48,860 bases of DNA from an uncultured Clostridia bacterium (GCA_937907305.1 CALERQ010000165.1:1-48860), one strand, 5' to 3'. Counted from the stretch's first letter, positions 16,223 to 24,702 are shown. Made by a program: numbers and translations. Notes: generated from the letters alone by a model not told the origin.

Positions 16223-17050
16223 TTACTTCGCCCGCAGCTGCCAGAATGCCACCGCACTGGCCGCCGCCACATTCAGGGAATCCACCCCATGCTGCATCGG
16301 GATCCGAACAGTGTAGTCGCAGTCAGCTATCGTGCGGACCGTCAATCCGGTGCCCTCGGTCCCCAGCACAATGGCCAGCTTTGGTTCCGCCGCCAGCCCC
16401 TCATCATCAATGGAAACCGAATCCTCCCGCAGGGCCATCGCCGCTGTCTTAAAACCCAGCCCATTCAGCCAGCCAAGTCCCGGATTCGGCCAGTCTGCCG
16501 GTTTCTCCCCTATGTAGGCCCACGGAATCTGGAATACCGTCCCCATACTCACCCGCACCGCCCGCCGGTTCAGCGGGTCACAGCAGCTGGGGGTCAGCAG
16601 CACCGCGTCAATTCCCAAAGCCGCCGCCGAACGGATGATGGCCCCCACATTGGTGGCATCCACCACATTTTCCAGCACGGCCACCCGTCTCGCTCCGGCG
16701 CACACCTCTCTGAAATCCCGGGGGCGTGGCCGCCGCATGGCACACAGCACCCCACGGGTCAGCTCATAGCCGGTCAGCCCTGCCAATACCTCCCGCTCCC
16801 CCGTGTAAAGCGGGATCTCCCCGCAGCGCGCAATGATCCCGGCTGCCTTCCCTTCAATAAATTTACGCTCGGTAAGGAGGGCCAGCGGCTCATAACCGGC
16901 ATCCAGCGCCAGGCCAATGACGGTAGGGCTTTCCGCAATAAATACACCCTTTTCCGGCTCCAAACGGTTGCGCAGCTGTGCTTCGGTCAATCGGCAAAAA
17001 ACATCCAGCTCCGGCCGGGAGAGATCGGTGATCTCAATGATTCGCGGCAT
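16223..17050 (-). CDS. TrmH/SpoU family RNA methyltransferase
   Basis: 275 aa. An N-terminal substrate-binding region ('EPEKGVFIAESPTVIGLALDAG') precedes the SPOUT catalytic domain with all three motifs: 'DATNVGAIIRSAAALGIDAVLL' (motif 1, trimmed), 'LGTEGTGL' (motif 2) and 'IPMQHGVDSLNVAAASAV' (motif 3), which form the trefoil knot that binds S-adenosylmethionine. Family role: 2'-O-methylation of rRNA or tRNA ribose; which nucleotide is targeted cannot be told from sequence. The start is ATG 17050 with AAAGGGGAG upstream; a longer frame to 17134 lacks family similarity. It lies downstream of the YolD-like gene on the same strand, with a gap of about 80 bases. Confidence 0.9.
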   Translation of the reverse strand: MPRIIEITDLSRPELDVFCRLTEAQLRNRLEPEKGVFIAESPTVIGLALDAGYEPLALLTERKFIEGKAAGIIARCGEIPLYTGEREVLAGLTGYELTRGVLCAMRRPRPRDFREVCAGARRVAVLENVVDATNVGAIIRSAAALGIDAVLLTPSCCDPLNRRAVRVSMGTVFQIPWAYIGEKPADWPNPGLGWLNGLGFKTAAMALREDSVSIDDEGLAAEPKLAIVLGTEGTGLTVRTIADCDYTVRIPMQHGVDSLNVAAASAVAFWQLRAK

Positions 17051-17130
17051 TTTGGCATCTCCCCTTTCCTGCTCTCTGCCCCCATTATAGCAGGTTTTTC
17101 CGCCCAGGGAAAGCCACCCTTTTTCATTTT

Positions 17131-17550
17131 TCACTCTGGCTTTTCGATTATTTCCAGAGCCAGCATCCGCTCCAGCGGAATCTCCTCTCCCTCCGAGAGG
17201 AGCAAGGTTGGCGGCTGCTCCCGCAATCGCAGAGCCTGTCCGGTTTTTGTCACACAGTTCCCGCCAGCTTTTTTCTCATCCGCCACAAACCAGGTCACAG
17301 TGATCCACGGCCGCTCTTTAATTCTCCCCCGCAGCTGCTGCAGCCGGGCATCCAGCCGGGTCTGCTCGTCCTCGCTCAGCTGGGGACAATCCCTGGTAGG
17401 CCGGGCCGCTTCCATCAGTATTTCCTCATAACTGGTCAGGGCCGCAAACGGCGCAAACTGCACCGCCCTCTCCTCGAGTGGCATGGGACGGTGCCGCCGG
17501 GAAACGGGCCGCGGCAAATTGAGAATATCATCGTATTGATGGGTCGGCAT
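17131..17550 (-). CDS. YolD-like protein, usual partner of UvrX-type Y-family polymerases
   Basis: 139 aa. The N-terminus 'YDDILNLPRPVSRRHRPM' followed by 'RAVQFAPFAALTSYEEIL' is characteristic of the YolD-like proteins that sit next to UvrX/YqjW-type DNA polymerases in Firmicutes. The C-terminal part ('RPWITVTWFVADEKKAGG') looks like the OB/WYL-type beta domain of that family. The start is ATG 17550 with AAAGGAG seven bases upstream; the 52-codon extension lies in a GC-rich hairpin repeat. Unlike the usual arrangement, where it abuts or overlaps the polymerase gene, here it is about 1,070 bases downstream, split from it by decayed tandem repeats. Its function is probably linked to SOS-induced translesion synthesis, but the biochemical role is not known. 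Confidence 0.8.
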   Translation of the reverse strand: MPTHQYDDILNLPRPVSRRHRPMPLEERAVQFAPFAALTSYEEILMEAARPTRDCPQLSEDEQTRLDARLQQLRGRIKERPWITVTWFVADEKKAGGNCVTKTGQALRLREQPPTLLLSEGEEIPLERMLALEIIEKPE

Positions 17551-17601
17551 GGCTGGTCTCCTTTCCTCGTCTTTGGGGAGAGATACCGGAGGGCGCGAGA
17601 C

Positions 17602-17693
17602 CCGGCCCGCAGGGCAGCCGCCCCCTTCGGGGGCGGCTTGGGCGGCTCCGCCGCCTCGGCGGCCTGCGGCCGCCGGCCCTGCGGGCCGGGCCC
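17602..17693. repeat. GC-rich multi-hairpin repeat, family 2, copy 1
   Basis: Outer arms GGCCCGCAGGGC/GCCCTGCGGGCC enclose inner hairpins GCCGCCCCC/GGGGGCGGC, GGCGG/CCGCC and GGCGGCC/GGCCGCC. The outer arms recur at 36936-37024 around different inner hairpins. Confidence 0.8.
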
Positions 17694-17710
17694 ACGCCCT
17701 CTGCACAAAT

Positions 17711-18615
17711 CTCTGCTCTTCGCAAAAATCATCACCACAATTTATACAAATTGTATTGCCAAAGGCCTGTCCAGTCCAACCTCAGACAGAAATCCCCTTT
17801 GCAAATTCATCTCGCTCCATCCCACAAAGAACCCTCATTTCGCATTTTTCCGCCAACCGCCACCCCTGCTCAAACTCCTGCTCCTCACATAAATCGATCA
17901 CCACATCTATACGAACCGTATTGTCTACTTCGTTTCTACTACTTTATACTCTCAAATTTTTCCGCACAAAGCTCAGGTAGAATCCTCTTCCCGCAAACCA
18001 ATCCAACGAAAAACTGTGTTGTTTTCTGTGCATTCCCGCAAGCCGCCAATTCCAGCTCATTACGAAATCATCGCTCAAGTCTATACGAATTGTATTTATA
18101 TCACCGATCTGATCATTCCCATCTTTGGCGGCAGCGCCCACCTGCGGGTCCATCCCGCAAAATCGTAATTTCTGCATTTTTCCGCAGACTATTAGACCCA
18201 CGCAAATTTCCGCTCCCCGCAAAAATCATTGCCGTAGTTTATACAAGCTGCAATGTACGCAGTTCTACGCTTTACTCTCACAGATTTGATCATTCTTCCC
18301 TAATGATGACCACTTTCTGTAGACCTATCTTTCGGAAAATCGTATTATTCCACAGGCCATCTGTTCTGCGCAATTTTCCACTCTCTGTAAAGGTTATTAT
18401 CACAATTTATACGAATTGTAATGTCTTCTTCGGCTCTACGCTTTATGCCCACCAATTTGGCCATTCCGGTCTTTGGTGGTAGCGCCCTCCTGCAGGTCCA
18501 TCCCGCAAAATTGTAATTTCTGCATTTTTCCATGGGCTATTAGCCCCACGCAAATTTCCGCTCCCCGCAAAAAGCATTACCACAGTTTATACGAACCGTA
18601 ACGCCTTCTTCGGCT
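17711..18615 (-). repeat. Decayed tandem array derived from the polymerase 3' end
   Basis: A landmark resembling TTTATACGAATTGTA recurs at 17741, 17906, 18080, 18238, 18406 and 18596, giving six units of about 158-190 bases. Units near 18430-18520 and 18100-18165 also contain degraded copies of the last 20-odd codons of the polymerase gene (reading GMDPQVGAAAK where the gene reads GMDLQEGATAK) plus its downstream sequence. Identity is highest next to the gene and falls with distance. No gene in this 900-base stretch is supported; the short frames across it are relics. Confidence 0.75.
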
Positions 18616-20124
18616 CTACGCTTTATGCCCGCCAATTTGGCCATTCCGGTTTTTGGCGGTAGCGCCCTCCTGCAGGTCCATCCCACGGAGAATCGCATTT
18701 TTACCGTATTTTTGCCGCAGGGCCACAATGGCCTGCTGACCGCTCAGTTCCCGCTCCAGCTCGGCTTTTTGCTGCTGATGGGCCGCGTAGTTCCCAAAGA
18801 AGTCCAGCTGGTCCCCACCGACTAACTGCGCCTCCTCCTGCCGCAGCAATCCAGCTGCTGCCACCGTCACCCTCCGCACCGAAAGTCTGGAATCAGCAAT
18901 ACGGTCAAAAATTTCGGCGGCAGCCTGCATCAAAATGCGCGCGGAAGAAGCCGGAACCGGAAGATTAACGGAGCCATGGGCCGCCGCCGGAACTGCCCGG
19001 CCGTAGCGGTCGGTCTTGGTAAGGCCGTGGTAACTCCTCTGCTGCGCGGGCGCTGAAAGATTCTCGGCATCGTAGCCAATATCCAGCTGGAACTGGCTGC
19101 ACACCAGCCCTTTTTCCACCAGCTCCAGCGAAAGCTGGTCGGCCATTTCCCGCACGATGAGCCCGGCTTTTTCGTGGGGGTAGGGCTCCGGCAGCACCTG
19201 CCCGGAACTAAGGCTGGAGCTCTTTGGTCGGTAGGCCTTGATGGCGGCAATGGTGCAGGGTTCCCAACCCCAGGCATGGTCGATGAGCAGCTCGGCATTG
19301 ACACCGAACAGCCGGTAAAGCAGCTCCTCGTTGTGGAGCTCTTCCGGCTTTCCGGGCGAGCAGCGGGCGATATCGCCCATGGTGAACAGGCCGTTTTTTG
19401 CCAGTTTTTTGGCGTAGCCGGGGCCTACCCGCCAGAAATCGGTGAGGGGGCGATGATCCCACAACAGGCGGCGGTAGCTGTCCTCATTGAGCATGGCGAT
19501 GCGCACCCCGTTGCGATCCGGCGGGATGTGTTTAGCGACGATATCCATGGCGATCTTGCTGAGGTAGAGATTGCTGCCGATACCGGCGGTGGCGGTGATG
19601 CCGGTTTCCCGCAGTACTTCCAGAATGATCCGCATGGCAAACTGGCGGGCGGTGCAGCGCAGGGTGGTCAGGTAGTCGGTGGCGTCGATAAAAACCTCAT
19701 CGATGGAGTAGACATGGATATCCTCCGGGGCGACATGGCGAAGGTAGACCGAATAGACGCGGGAGCTGTACGCAAGATACTTGGCCATTTGGGGCGGAGC
19801 AACGATGTAATCGACGGCGAGGGTGGGATTCTTCCGTAATTCTTCCGCCAAAAACGACTTGCCGGTGAGCTGCCGGCCGGGGGCTTGCTGCCGCCGCTGG
19901 GCATTGACGGCGGCGACCTGCTGGACAACTTCAAAGAGGCGGGGGCGGCCGGGGATCCCGTAGGCTTTGAGGGAGGGGGAAACGGCCAGGCAAATGGTTT
20001 TCTCGGTTCGGGTGGCATCGGCGACGACGAGATTGGTAGTGAGGGGATCCAATCCGCGCTCGACGCATTCCACCGAGGCGAAGAAGGATTTGAGATCGAC
20101 AGCGAGGTAAGTCCGCTCTTTCAC
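18616..20124 (-). CDS. SOS-inducible Y-family (UmuC/UvrX-like) translesion DNA polymerase
   Basis: 502 aa. Catalytic motifs: Asp10 in AVDLKSFFASVE and Ser140-Ile-Asp142-Glu143 in YSIDEVFID, the two-metal site of Y-family polymerases, followed by the finger/thumb region 'TATAGIGSNLYLSKIAMDI' and a helix-hairpin-helix stretch 'LTDFWRVGPGYAKKLAKNGLFTMGDIA'. The C-terminal half is the little-finger region. Length and N-terminus fit the UvrX/YqjW branch common in Firmicutes rather than classical DinB (about 350-420 residues). Two LexA-type boxes flank its promoter, so DNA-damage induction is expected. The last codons ('LQEGATAKNRNGQIGG') are the part that was duplicated downstream. The start ATG 20124 has GGAAAGGAGGG upstream. 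Confidence 0.93.
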   Translation of the reverse strand: MKERTYLAVDLKSFFASVECVERGLDPLTTNLVVADATRTEKTICLAVSPSLKAYGIPGRPRLFEVVQQVAAVNAQRRQQAPGRQLTGKSFLAEELRKNPTLAVDYIVAPPQMAKYLAYSSRVYSVYLRHVAPEDIHVYSIDEVFIDATDYLTTLRCTARQFAMRIILEVLRETGITATAGIGSNLYLSKIAMDIVAKHIPPDRNGVRIAMLNEDSYRRLLWDHRPLTDFWRVGPGYAKKLAKNGLFTMGDIARCSPGKPEELHNEELLYRLFGVNAELLIDHAWGWEPCTIAAIKAYRPKSSSLSSGQVLPEPYPHEKAGLIVREMADQLSLELVEKGLVCSQFQLDIGYDAENLSAPAQQRSYHGLTKTDRYGRAVPAAAHGSVNLPVPASSARILMQAAAEIFDRIADSRLSVRRVTVAAAGLLRQEEAQLVGGDQLDFFGNYAAHQQQKAELERELSGQQAIVALRQKYGKNAILRGMDLQEGATAKNRNGQIGGHKA

Positions 20125-20164
20125 GGGCGGGTCCCTCCTTTCCGCAGGAGGTCATATTGAAGCA

Positions 20165-20176
20165 GAACATTTGTTC
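20165..20176 (-). promoter_or_regulatory. LexA (SOS) box 1
   Basis: GAACATTTGTTC matches the Gram-positive SOS core GAAC-N4-GTTC exactly. It lies just downstream of the -10 element of the polymerase promoter, a position where LexA would block initiation or clearance. Confidence 0.85.
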
Positions 20177-20184
20177 TTAACTCT

Positions 20185-20213
20185 ATTGTAGCATGGATTT
20201 TTCGGTTTGGGAA
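20185..20213 (-). promoter_or_regulatory. Promoter of the SOS polymerase
   Basis: Read on the minus strand: TTCCCA, a 17-base spacer and TACAAT, the -10 being preceded by TGC (extended -10). It is flanked on both sides by LexA-like boxes. Confidence 0.6.
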
Positions 20214-20227
20214 TTGGCAAAATAGAC

Positions 20228-20239
20228 AAACATCTGTTC
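20228..20239 (-). promoter_or_regulatory. LexA (SOS) box 2
   Basis: AAACATCTGTTC differs by one base from the GAAC-N4-GTTC core and lies upstream of the -35 region. Together with box 1 it would let LexA bind on both sides of the promoter. Confidence 0.65.
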
Positions 20240-20339
20240 TTTCATTTGGGGCAGGCGCACAAAAATGAGGACAGGGGGCGACCGGAGGGAGCCCCACTGA
20301 GGGATAATCCGGTACCATGCACCGGGGTGGACAGTGCGG

Positions 20340-20384
20340 GGCGAGGATGGGGCGGGGGGGGCGGGTGGGAGCCCCATCCTCGCC
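20340..20384. other. Long GC-rich hairpin downstream of cysK
   Basis: A perfect 14-base inverted repeat, GGCGAGGATGGGGC/GCCCCATCCTCGCC, with a G-rich loop of 17 bases directly abuts the cysK terminator T tract. The remaining gap back to the polymerase promoter (20240-20339) holds no gene. Confidence 0.7.
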
Positions 20385-20413
20385 AAAAAAGAAGCCCGCC
20401 GAAAACGGCGGGC
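20385..20413 (-). terminator. cysK terminator
   Basis: On the minus strand, GCCCGCCG and CGGCGGGC pair around a TTTT loop and are followed by TTCTTTTTT, 17 bases after the cysK stop. Confidence 0.9.
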
Positions 20414-20429
20414 GGGATATAAGCAGATA

Positions 20430-21362
20430 TTACTCGGCGAACATGGGGCTGGAAAGATAGCGGTCACCGGTATCCGGCAGAAGGACGACGATGGTCTTCC
20501 CCGCATATTCCGGACGCTGGGCCAGCTGGATAGCAGCCCATACGGCGGCGCCGGAGGAAATACCCACCAGCACGCCTTCGCTTTGGCCGATCTCCCGACC
20601 GGTGGCAAAGGCATCCTCATCGGCGACTGGGATGATCTCATCGTAGACCTTGGTATCCAGAACGGCGGGGACAAACCCTGCGCCGATGCCCTGGATCCCG
20701 TGCTTACCGGGGACGCCGGTGGAAAGGACAGCGGAGGTCTTAGGCTCAACGGCGACGATATGGATGGAAGGATTCTTCTCCCGGAGGTAACGGCCCACAC
20801 CGGTGATGGTGCCGCCGGTGCCGACCCCGGCCACAAAGGCATCTACCTGGCCATCGGTATCCTGCCAGATCTCCGGGGCGGTGGTGGCATAGTGGGCCTG
20901 GGGATTGGCCTGATTGACAAACTGGCCGGGGATAAAGCTGTGGGGGATCTCGCGTGCGAGTTCATCCGCTTTGGCGATGGCGCCTTTCATGCCCTGGGCA
21001 CCGGGGGTGAGGACCAGCTCCGCGCCATAGGCTTTCATCAGCTGGCGGCGCTCCACGCTCATGCTATCCGGCATGACGATGATGATGCGATAGCCCCGGG
21101 CGGCGGCCACGGAAGCCAGGCCGATGCCGGTATTGCCGGAGGTGGGCTCGATGAGGACGGACTGGGGAGTGAGGAGCCCCTTTTGCTCGGCGTCCTCTAT
21201 CATGGCGAGGGCGACACGGTCCTTAACGGAGCCGGCGGGATTGAAGTATTCCAGCTTGGCCAAAAGGCGGGCCTTGAGGTCATATTTTTTTTCGATGTGG
21301 GTGAGCTCCAGCAGGGGGGTGTGGCCGATGAGCTGGGCGGCGGATGTGTAGATGTTTGCCAT
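20430..21362 (-). CDS. cysK: Cysteine synthase A (O-acetylserine sulfhydrylase)
   Basis: 310 aa, a typical CysK length. The PLP-binding Lys47 lies in NPAGSVKDRVALAM and the phosphate/substrate loop TSGNTG at 74-79; the glycine-rich phosphate cup reads GVGTGGTITGVG and the C-terminal 'GISSGAAVWAA' and 'PDTGDRYLS' are conserved. Reaction: O-acetylserine plus sulfide gives cysteine plus acetate, in the cytoplasm. The start is ATG 21362, seven bases after AGGAGG; the preceding in-frame codons have no Shine-Dalgarno site. A near-consensus sigma-A promoter lies upstream and a terminator immediately downstream, so the gene is monocistronic. No serine acetyltransferase gene is in the window. Confidence 0.96.
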   Translation of the reverse strand: MANIYTSAAQLIGHTPLLELTHIEKKYDLKARLLAKLEYFNPAGSVKDRVALAMIEDAEQKGLLTPQSVLIEPTSGNTGIGLASVAAARGYRIIIVMPDSMSVERRQLMKAYGAELVLTPGAQGMKGAIAKADELAREIPHSFIPGQFVNQANPQAHYATTAPEIWQDTDGQVDAFVAGVGTGGTITGVGRYLREKNPSIHIVAVEPKTSAVLSTGVPGKHGIQGIGAGFVPAVLDTKVYDEIIPVADEDAFATGREIGQSEGVLVGISSGAAVWAAIQLAQRPEYAGKTIVVLLPDTGDRYLSSPMFAE

Positions 21363-21415
21363 AGGGATGCCTCCTAACATGAAATAGACTAAAGCGGTAG
21401 ATTTACCATGGGAAT

Positions 21416-21444
21416 GTTATACACCCTGGGCGGGGATTTGTCAA
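21416..21444 (-). promoter_or_regulatory. cysK promoter
   Basis: On the minus strand: TTGACA, a 17-base spacer and TATAAC. The start codon lies about 54 bases downstream of the -10. Confidence 0.8.
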
Positions 21445-21485
21445 GAGAAAAGCTCCCCGGGAGGGGAGCTTTTTGGGTGGGGCAA

Positions 21486-24128
21486 TTAGTCATGCTTGCG
21501 GAGGAGGGCGGCGGAGCCGAGGGCCGCAGCGACGGCAGCGGCGACGGCCAAGCCGACCAGGTCATTGGCGCCGGTGGAGGGATTGGGCTGCTGGGCCGGT
21601 TTCTCCTCTTCGGCGGGGCGGATGATAACGATGGTGCCGGGGTTATCGGGGGTGGGAGGTTCGATCTCGCCGGTACCGGTCTTGGGGATGGTTGCGTTCT
21701 CCTTATACTGGCAAACAGAACATGTTCTATGCTTGGAACCATCTGTGGTATCGGTTGCAGAGGTATCGGTGATCCAGTCGCCAAAGGTATGAGCTACTTC
21801 ATCCGCATGGGCTTTGCACCGCTTGCACTCGTGCCAGTGGGTATTCCCATTGGCATGCCAATCATCCGTGTATTCATGGGTGCAGGGTGCGCCGGTGGCA
21901 TCAAAGTATAGCGTCATGGTTCTCGGACCCCATGCGGCATTACTCCATGCTGTTGTACCAGCCGCAGGAACTATGGCATAGTCTTCGCTAACAACTTCAA
22001 AATCGATCGTGACAAAATACTCTGTGCCCTCTACGAATTTATCCCCACTGGACAGAGTGTTTCCTGGCGTTATACTCTCATTGCCATTGGACACATAGGA
22101 CTGCCAAACCACATTACTAATGGTTAGTTGCTTATTGATCGATTTGTTGGTGTCACTATAAGTAAGAGTAATATCGCTTGCGGTTGCGGGTGTGTTGCCA
22201 GCGACAGGGGTAGGCATGGAAACTGTGATGGTGGGCCTTACCGAAGCCGCAGGAAGATTAATGGGCACATCACTGGTGGGGGTGCCGCTGATGATAAGGT
22301 ACCAGCTATTCTCTCTAACTTCTGCCGCAAATCCCTCAGGGAGGTTCATTTTGCTTACATAGTCGGCAGGGAAATAATGGCCAGATGCAGCTATGAATTT
22401 CACCTCCGTAATGGCCGCGCCTTTGGTCACTTTTTGAATGAGAGCACCACCTTTTTCAAGAGTCATGTTTTCGCCAGCGGTGATGGTGACAGTGTAGGTA
22501 GTGGGGGCGGTATACGCAGCGCCGCGGGTGATGGTGACATAGGAGCCGCTGGTGTTGTCTTCAGCGTTGGGGGCAATGGCTGTGGCATTATTATTCAGCT
22601 TCAAGTAGTTGCTTGCATTAGCGTTCTTGATCTTGGCATGGATAGCGCCTGTCGAGCTATAGTCATGGCTATTGGTAGCGGTAATATTGGTATTTTCGCC
22701 GCTGACGATGAGCGTAGACAGAACATTGACTATCTTATCACTATCAGCCTTACCGGCTGTGATGGCGCTGAAGTACTGAGAATGGTTTGTTGCGGTGACC
22801 TGGGCACCATTGCTGACGGTGATATCGCCAACCGCACGGATGGCGTTGCCGCCGGCTTGGGCTCCTGCTGTTACACTGCCGCCGGAGATGGTGATAGCGC
22901 CATCGACATGGAGGGCGGAGGAGGCTTCGTAGCTGTCTTTGTCTTGTCCGCCCTGGGTGGTGCTGTAATTGGTGATGGTGACGGCGCTGCCGGTGAAGGT
23001 GGCATCGCCGCCGACCTGGACGGTGGGAACACTATCGGTTTTGCTATTTGCGATAAGGGTGGCTTTATTCTTCACGGTGAGGTCGCCTTTAACCTCAACA
23101 GCTTTAGTAGTGCTGGTAGTTGTGCCAGCTGTGACTCTAGCGCCATCAATGGTCAAGCTTGGGCTATTAGAAGTGGTTGTGTTATTGGGTACATGGATGG
23201 AGCCGACGGTAAGGGAGTCGGAGCCGGAGCCGGAGATGGTGAGGCTCTTTTGCGTGGTTACGATGGAGGAAAGGGTGTTGGTGCCTTCGAGGATCAGGGT
23301 GCTATCGGCAAGAGTGGCTTCGAACGAGAGGGCCTTGGTGCCATTGAAGTTATCCAAGGTGATGGTATTGTTTTCCCCTACGGTAGCGGTGCCGCCGGTT
23401 TCACCATTAATGATTTCGCCCTGTTTTAGCGTTTTGCCACCGTAGCTGATGGTGGAGTTGGGGGCAGCGATGGTGATGGTCTTGAAATATGCCATTGTAT
23501 CGCCTATGGTGCAACCTTTGAGGTGGTTTGCATCACTAATGGTTACAATGTCGCCGCCATCATTTGTGTTATTCTGTACTGTGCCCGTAACACTGTATTT
23601 GTCCATATCGGTGATAGTAATATTGCCGCTCACAGAGAGGACATTATGAGTCTTACTTGTGTTACTGGTCGTTAGCTTTATCTCGCCAGTGTTATTAAAA
23701 GTGAGGTTACCACTTGGTACTTCAATAGCGCGGCCTCTAGCAGAGATATCGAGGCTGCCGGAGCCGGAGAGGATGACATTGATGGCGTATTTTTTAACAT
23801 TATCAGTAGAAATGCCGGTGCTAACATTGCTTATTTTGTTTTCCCCTTCCAGCTTGATGGTGTAGTCGCCATTAGCCGCAAACTGGATGCCATTGATAAT
23901 AGTACTACTGGTGATGTTGACACCTTTGAGGGTAAGCTCTTTCTTAGCTGCATTGTAGTAATAAGAGCCAGAGCAGGAATTGGCAGTGATGGTAGTCCAC
24001 TGGTCGACAACAGCGGGGCCGCCGGCAATGTAGACGTCAGTGGTGGTAGTTTCCGCCAGGGCGGTGGTAGGAAGCAGGACAAAGACTAAAGCCAGCGCGA
24101 GGAGGGCGCTGAGCAGGCGTTTTTTCAT
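21486..24128 (-). CDS. Large secreted surface protein with NPxTG-type sorting tail
   Basis: 880 aa. A Sec signal peptide ends at about ALA-E (residue 25). The body (about 30-610) is Ser/Thr/Asn/Gly-rich, with repeated short strands such as 'LTLKGVNITSS', 'LTISGSGSDSLTVGS' and 'ITISGGSVTAG', suggesting a right-handed beta-helix or stacked beta-solenoid of the kind annotated as carbohydrate-binding in gut Clostridia. A C-terminal module around residue 755-820 has the Cys/His-rich pattern CTHEYTDDW...HWHECKRC...HRTCSVC. The tail NPSTG at about 849, a hydrophobic helix and RKHD form a sortase sorting signal. The start ATG 24128 has AAGGAGG upstream. It is predicted to be wall-anchored; the ligand is unknown. 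Confidence 0.8.
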   Translation of the reverse strand: MKKRLLSALLALALVFVLLPTTALAETTTTDVYIAGGPAVVDQWTTITANSCSGSYYYNAAKKELTLKGVNITSSTIINGIQFAANGDYTIKLEGENKISNVSTGISTDNVKKYAINVILSGSGSLDISARGRAIEVPSGNLTFNNTGEIKLTTSNTSKTHNVLSVSGNITITDMDKYSVTGTVQNNTNDGGDIVTISDANHLKGCTIGDTMAYFKTITIAAPNSTISYGGKTLKQGEIINGETGGTATVGENNTITLDNFNGTKALSFEATLADSTLILEGTNTLSSIVTTQKSLTISGSGSDSLTVGSIHVPNNTTTSNSPSLTIDGARVTAGTTTSTTKAVEVKGDLTVKNKATLIANSKTDSVPTVQVGGDATFTGSAVTITNYSTTQGGQDKDSYEASSALHVDGAITISGGSVTAGAQAGGNAIRAVGDITVSNGAQVTATNHSQYFSAITAGKADSDKIVNVLSTLIVSGENTNITATNSHDYSSTGAIHAKIKNANASNYLKLNNNATAIAPNAEDNTSGSYVTITRGAAYTAPTTYTVTITAGENMTLEKGGALIQKVTKGAAITEVKFIAASGHYFPADYVSKMNLPEGFAAEVRENSWYLIISGTPTSDVPINLPAASVRPTITVSMPTPVAGNTPATASDITLTYSDTNKSINKQLTISNVVWQSYVSNGNESITPGNTLSSGDKFVEGTEYFVTIDFEVVSEDYAIVPAAGTTAWSNAAWGPRTMTLYFDATGAPCTHEYTDDWHANGNTHWHECKRCKAHADEVAHTFGDWITDTSATDTTDGSKHRTCSVCQYKENATIPKTGTGEIEPPTPDNPGTIVIIRPAEEEKPAQQPNPSTGANDLVGLAVAAAVAAALGSAALLRKHD

Positions 24129-24203
24129 GGGGGTGGGCCTCCTTCTCATTTTCTTAAAATTGTGGTTTTTACTGGGCGCAGAGGCCCTACTTTCAACCCC
24201 CAT

Positions 24204-24226
24204 AATACCCCCTTTTAGGGGGTATT
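24204..24226 (+). other. Short perfect hairpin upstream of the surface protein gene
   Basis: AATACCCCC/GGGGGTATT around a five-base loop is followed by TTTT on the plus strand. No plus-strand gene precedes it, so on the minus strand it would be a leader hairpin of the surface protein mRNA. Confidence 0.5.
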
Positions 24227-24291
24227 TTTCGCCCTGGGGGCGAAATGCGGGCAAAGCGGTGTGAATTGCAGGAACGCCCTAAAAAGTGCAC

Positions 24292-24319
24292 AAAAAGCCC
24301 CCGCGATGGAAGGCTTTTT
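24292..24319 (-). terminator. Terminator after the small membrane protein
   Basis: On the minus strand, CAAAAAGCC and GGCTTTTTG form the stem, with a T run in the descending arm, about 45 bases beyond the stop codon. Confidence 0.65.
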
Positions 24320-24362
24320 GCTAAGAATGGGAATGCATGGAATCCCAAGGTATTACTGGCTA

Positions 24363-24614
24363 TTACATAATGCCGCCGGCGGTGTAGGTATAGACACCCA
24401 GGATGAAGGCCACGACGCACAGCACGGCGCAGACGAGGGTATCGGTTTTCTTTTGGCGGGCTATCAGCTTGGCCAGCAGGGCATCGTAATTTTCGCGGTT
24501 TTGGTCGTAATCCGGCTGGGCGGCCAGGGTCTCTTCCATCTTTTTGCCGTACAGGCGGTAATCCGCATAGGTAAGGGCGGGCATAAGCACGATGAAAAGC
24601 AGGAAAAACAGCAT
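24363..24614 (-). CDS. Small membrane protein with two predicted helices
   Basis: 83 aa. The hydrophobic N-terminal segment 'MLFFLLFIVLMPALTYADYR' and C-terminal segment 'TLVCAVLCVVAFILGVYTYT' flank a charged central stretch of about 35 residues (EETLAAQPDYDQNRENYDA), so both ends probably cross the membrane with a short cytoplasmic or external loop. ATG 24614 is favoured because GGAGG lies seven bases upstream; an earlier ATG at 24629 contains that same GGAGG. It lies about 90 bases downstream of the TRAP permease genes on the same strand, with a hairpin between, so read-through from that operon is possible. I do not recognise a family. Confidence 0.55.
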   Translation of the reverse strand: MLFFLLFIVLMPALTYADYRLYGKKMEETLAAQPDYDQNRENYDALLAKLIARQKKTDTLVCAVLCVVAFILGVYTYTAGGIM

Positions 24615-24653
24615 GGCTGGTGCCTCCATTCTATTGGGATAAGATGCAGGGAA

Positions 24654-24679
24654 ACTCCGGCCGGAAAACCGACCGGAGT
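24654..24679 (-). terminator. Hairpin at the end of the TRAP operon
   Basis: ACTCCGG-CGG pairs with CCG-CCGGAGT around AAAA with one mismatch, about 25 bases after the dctM-type gene. The T tract is weak, so termination may be partial. Confidence 0.45.
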
Positions 24680-24702
24680 ATGGCCCGTGCTAAATTCCGG
24701 GA

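Noticed and set aside
17551..17706. 52-codon N-terminal extension of the YolD-like protein
   Set aside because: It is translated from a GC-rich hairpin repeat; the ATG at 17550 has a clear Shine-Dalgarno site.
17711..18615. Possible CRISPR array
   Set aside because: Unit spacing varies from 158 to 190 bases, the units are related along their whole length, and no short exact repeats with unique spacers or cas genes are present.
20334..21377. Open frame of 347 codons opposite cysK
   Set aside because: Gly/Asp-rich antisense shadow of a certain gene.
24204..24226. Rho-independent terminator for a plus-strand gene
   Set aside because: No plus-strand gene precedes it; kept only as a leader hairpin of the surface protein gene.
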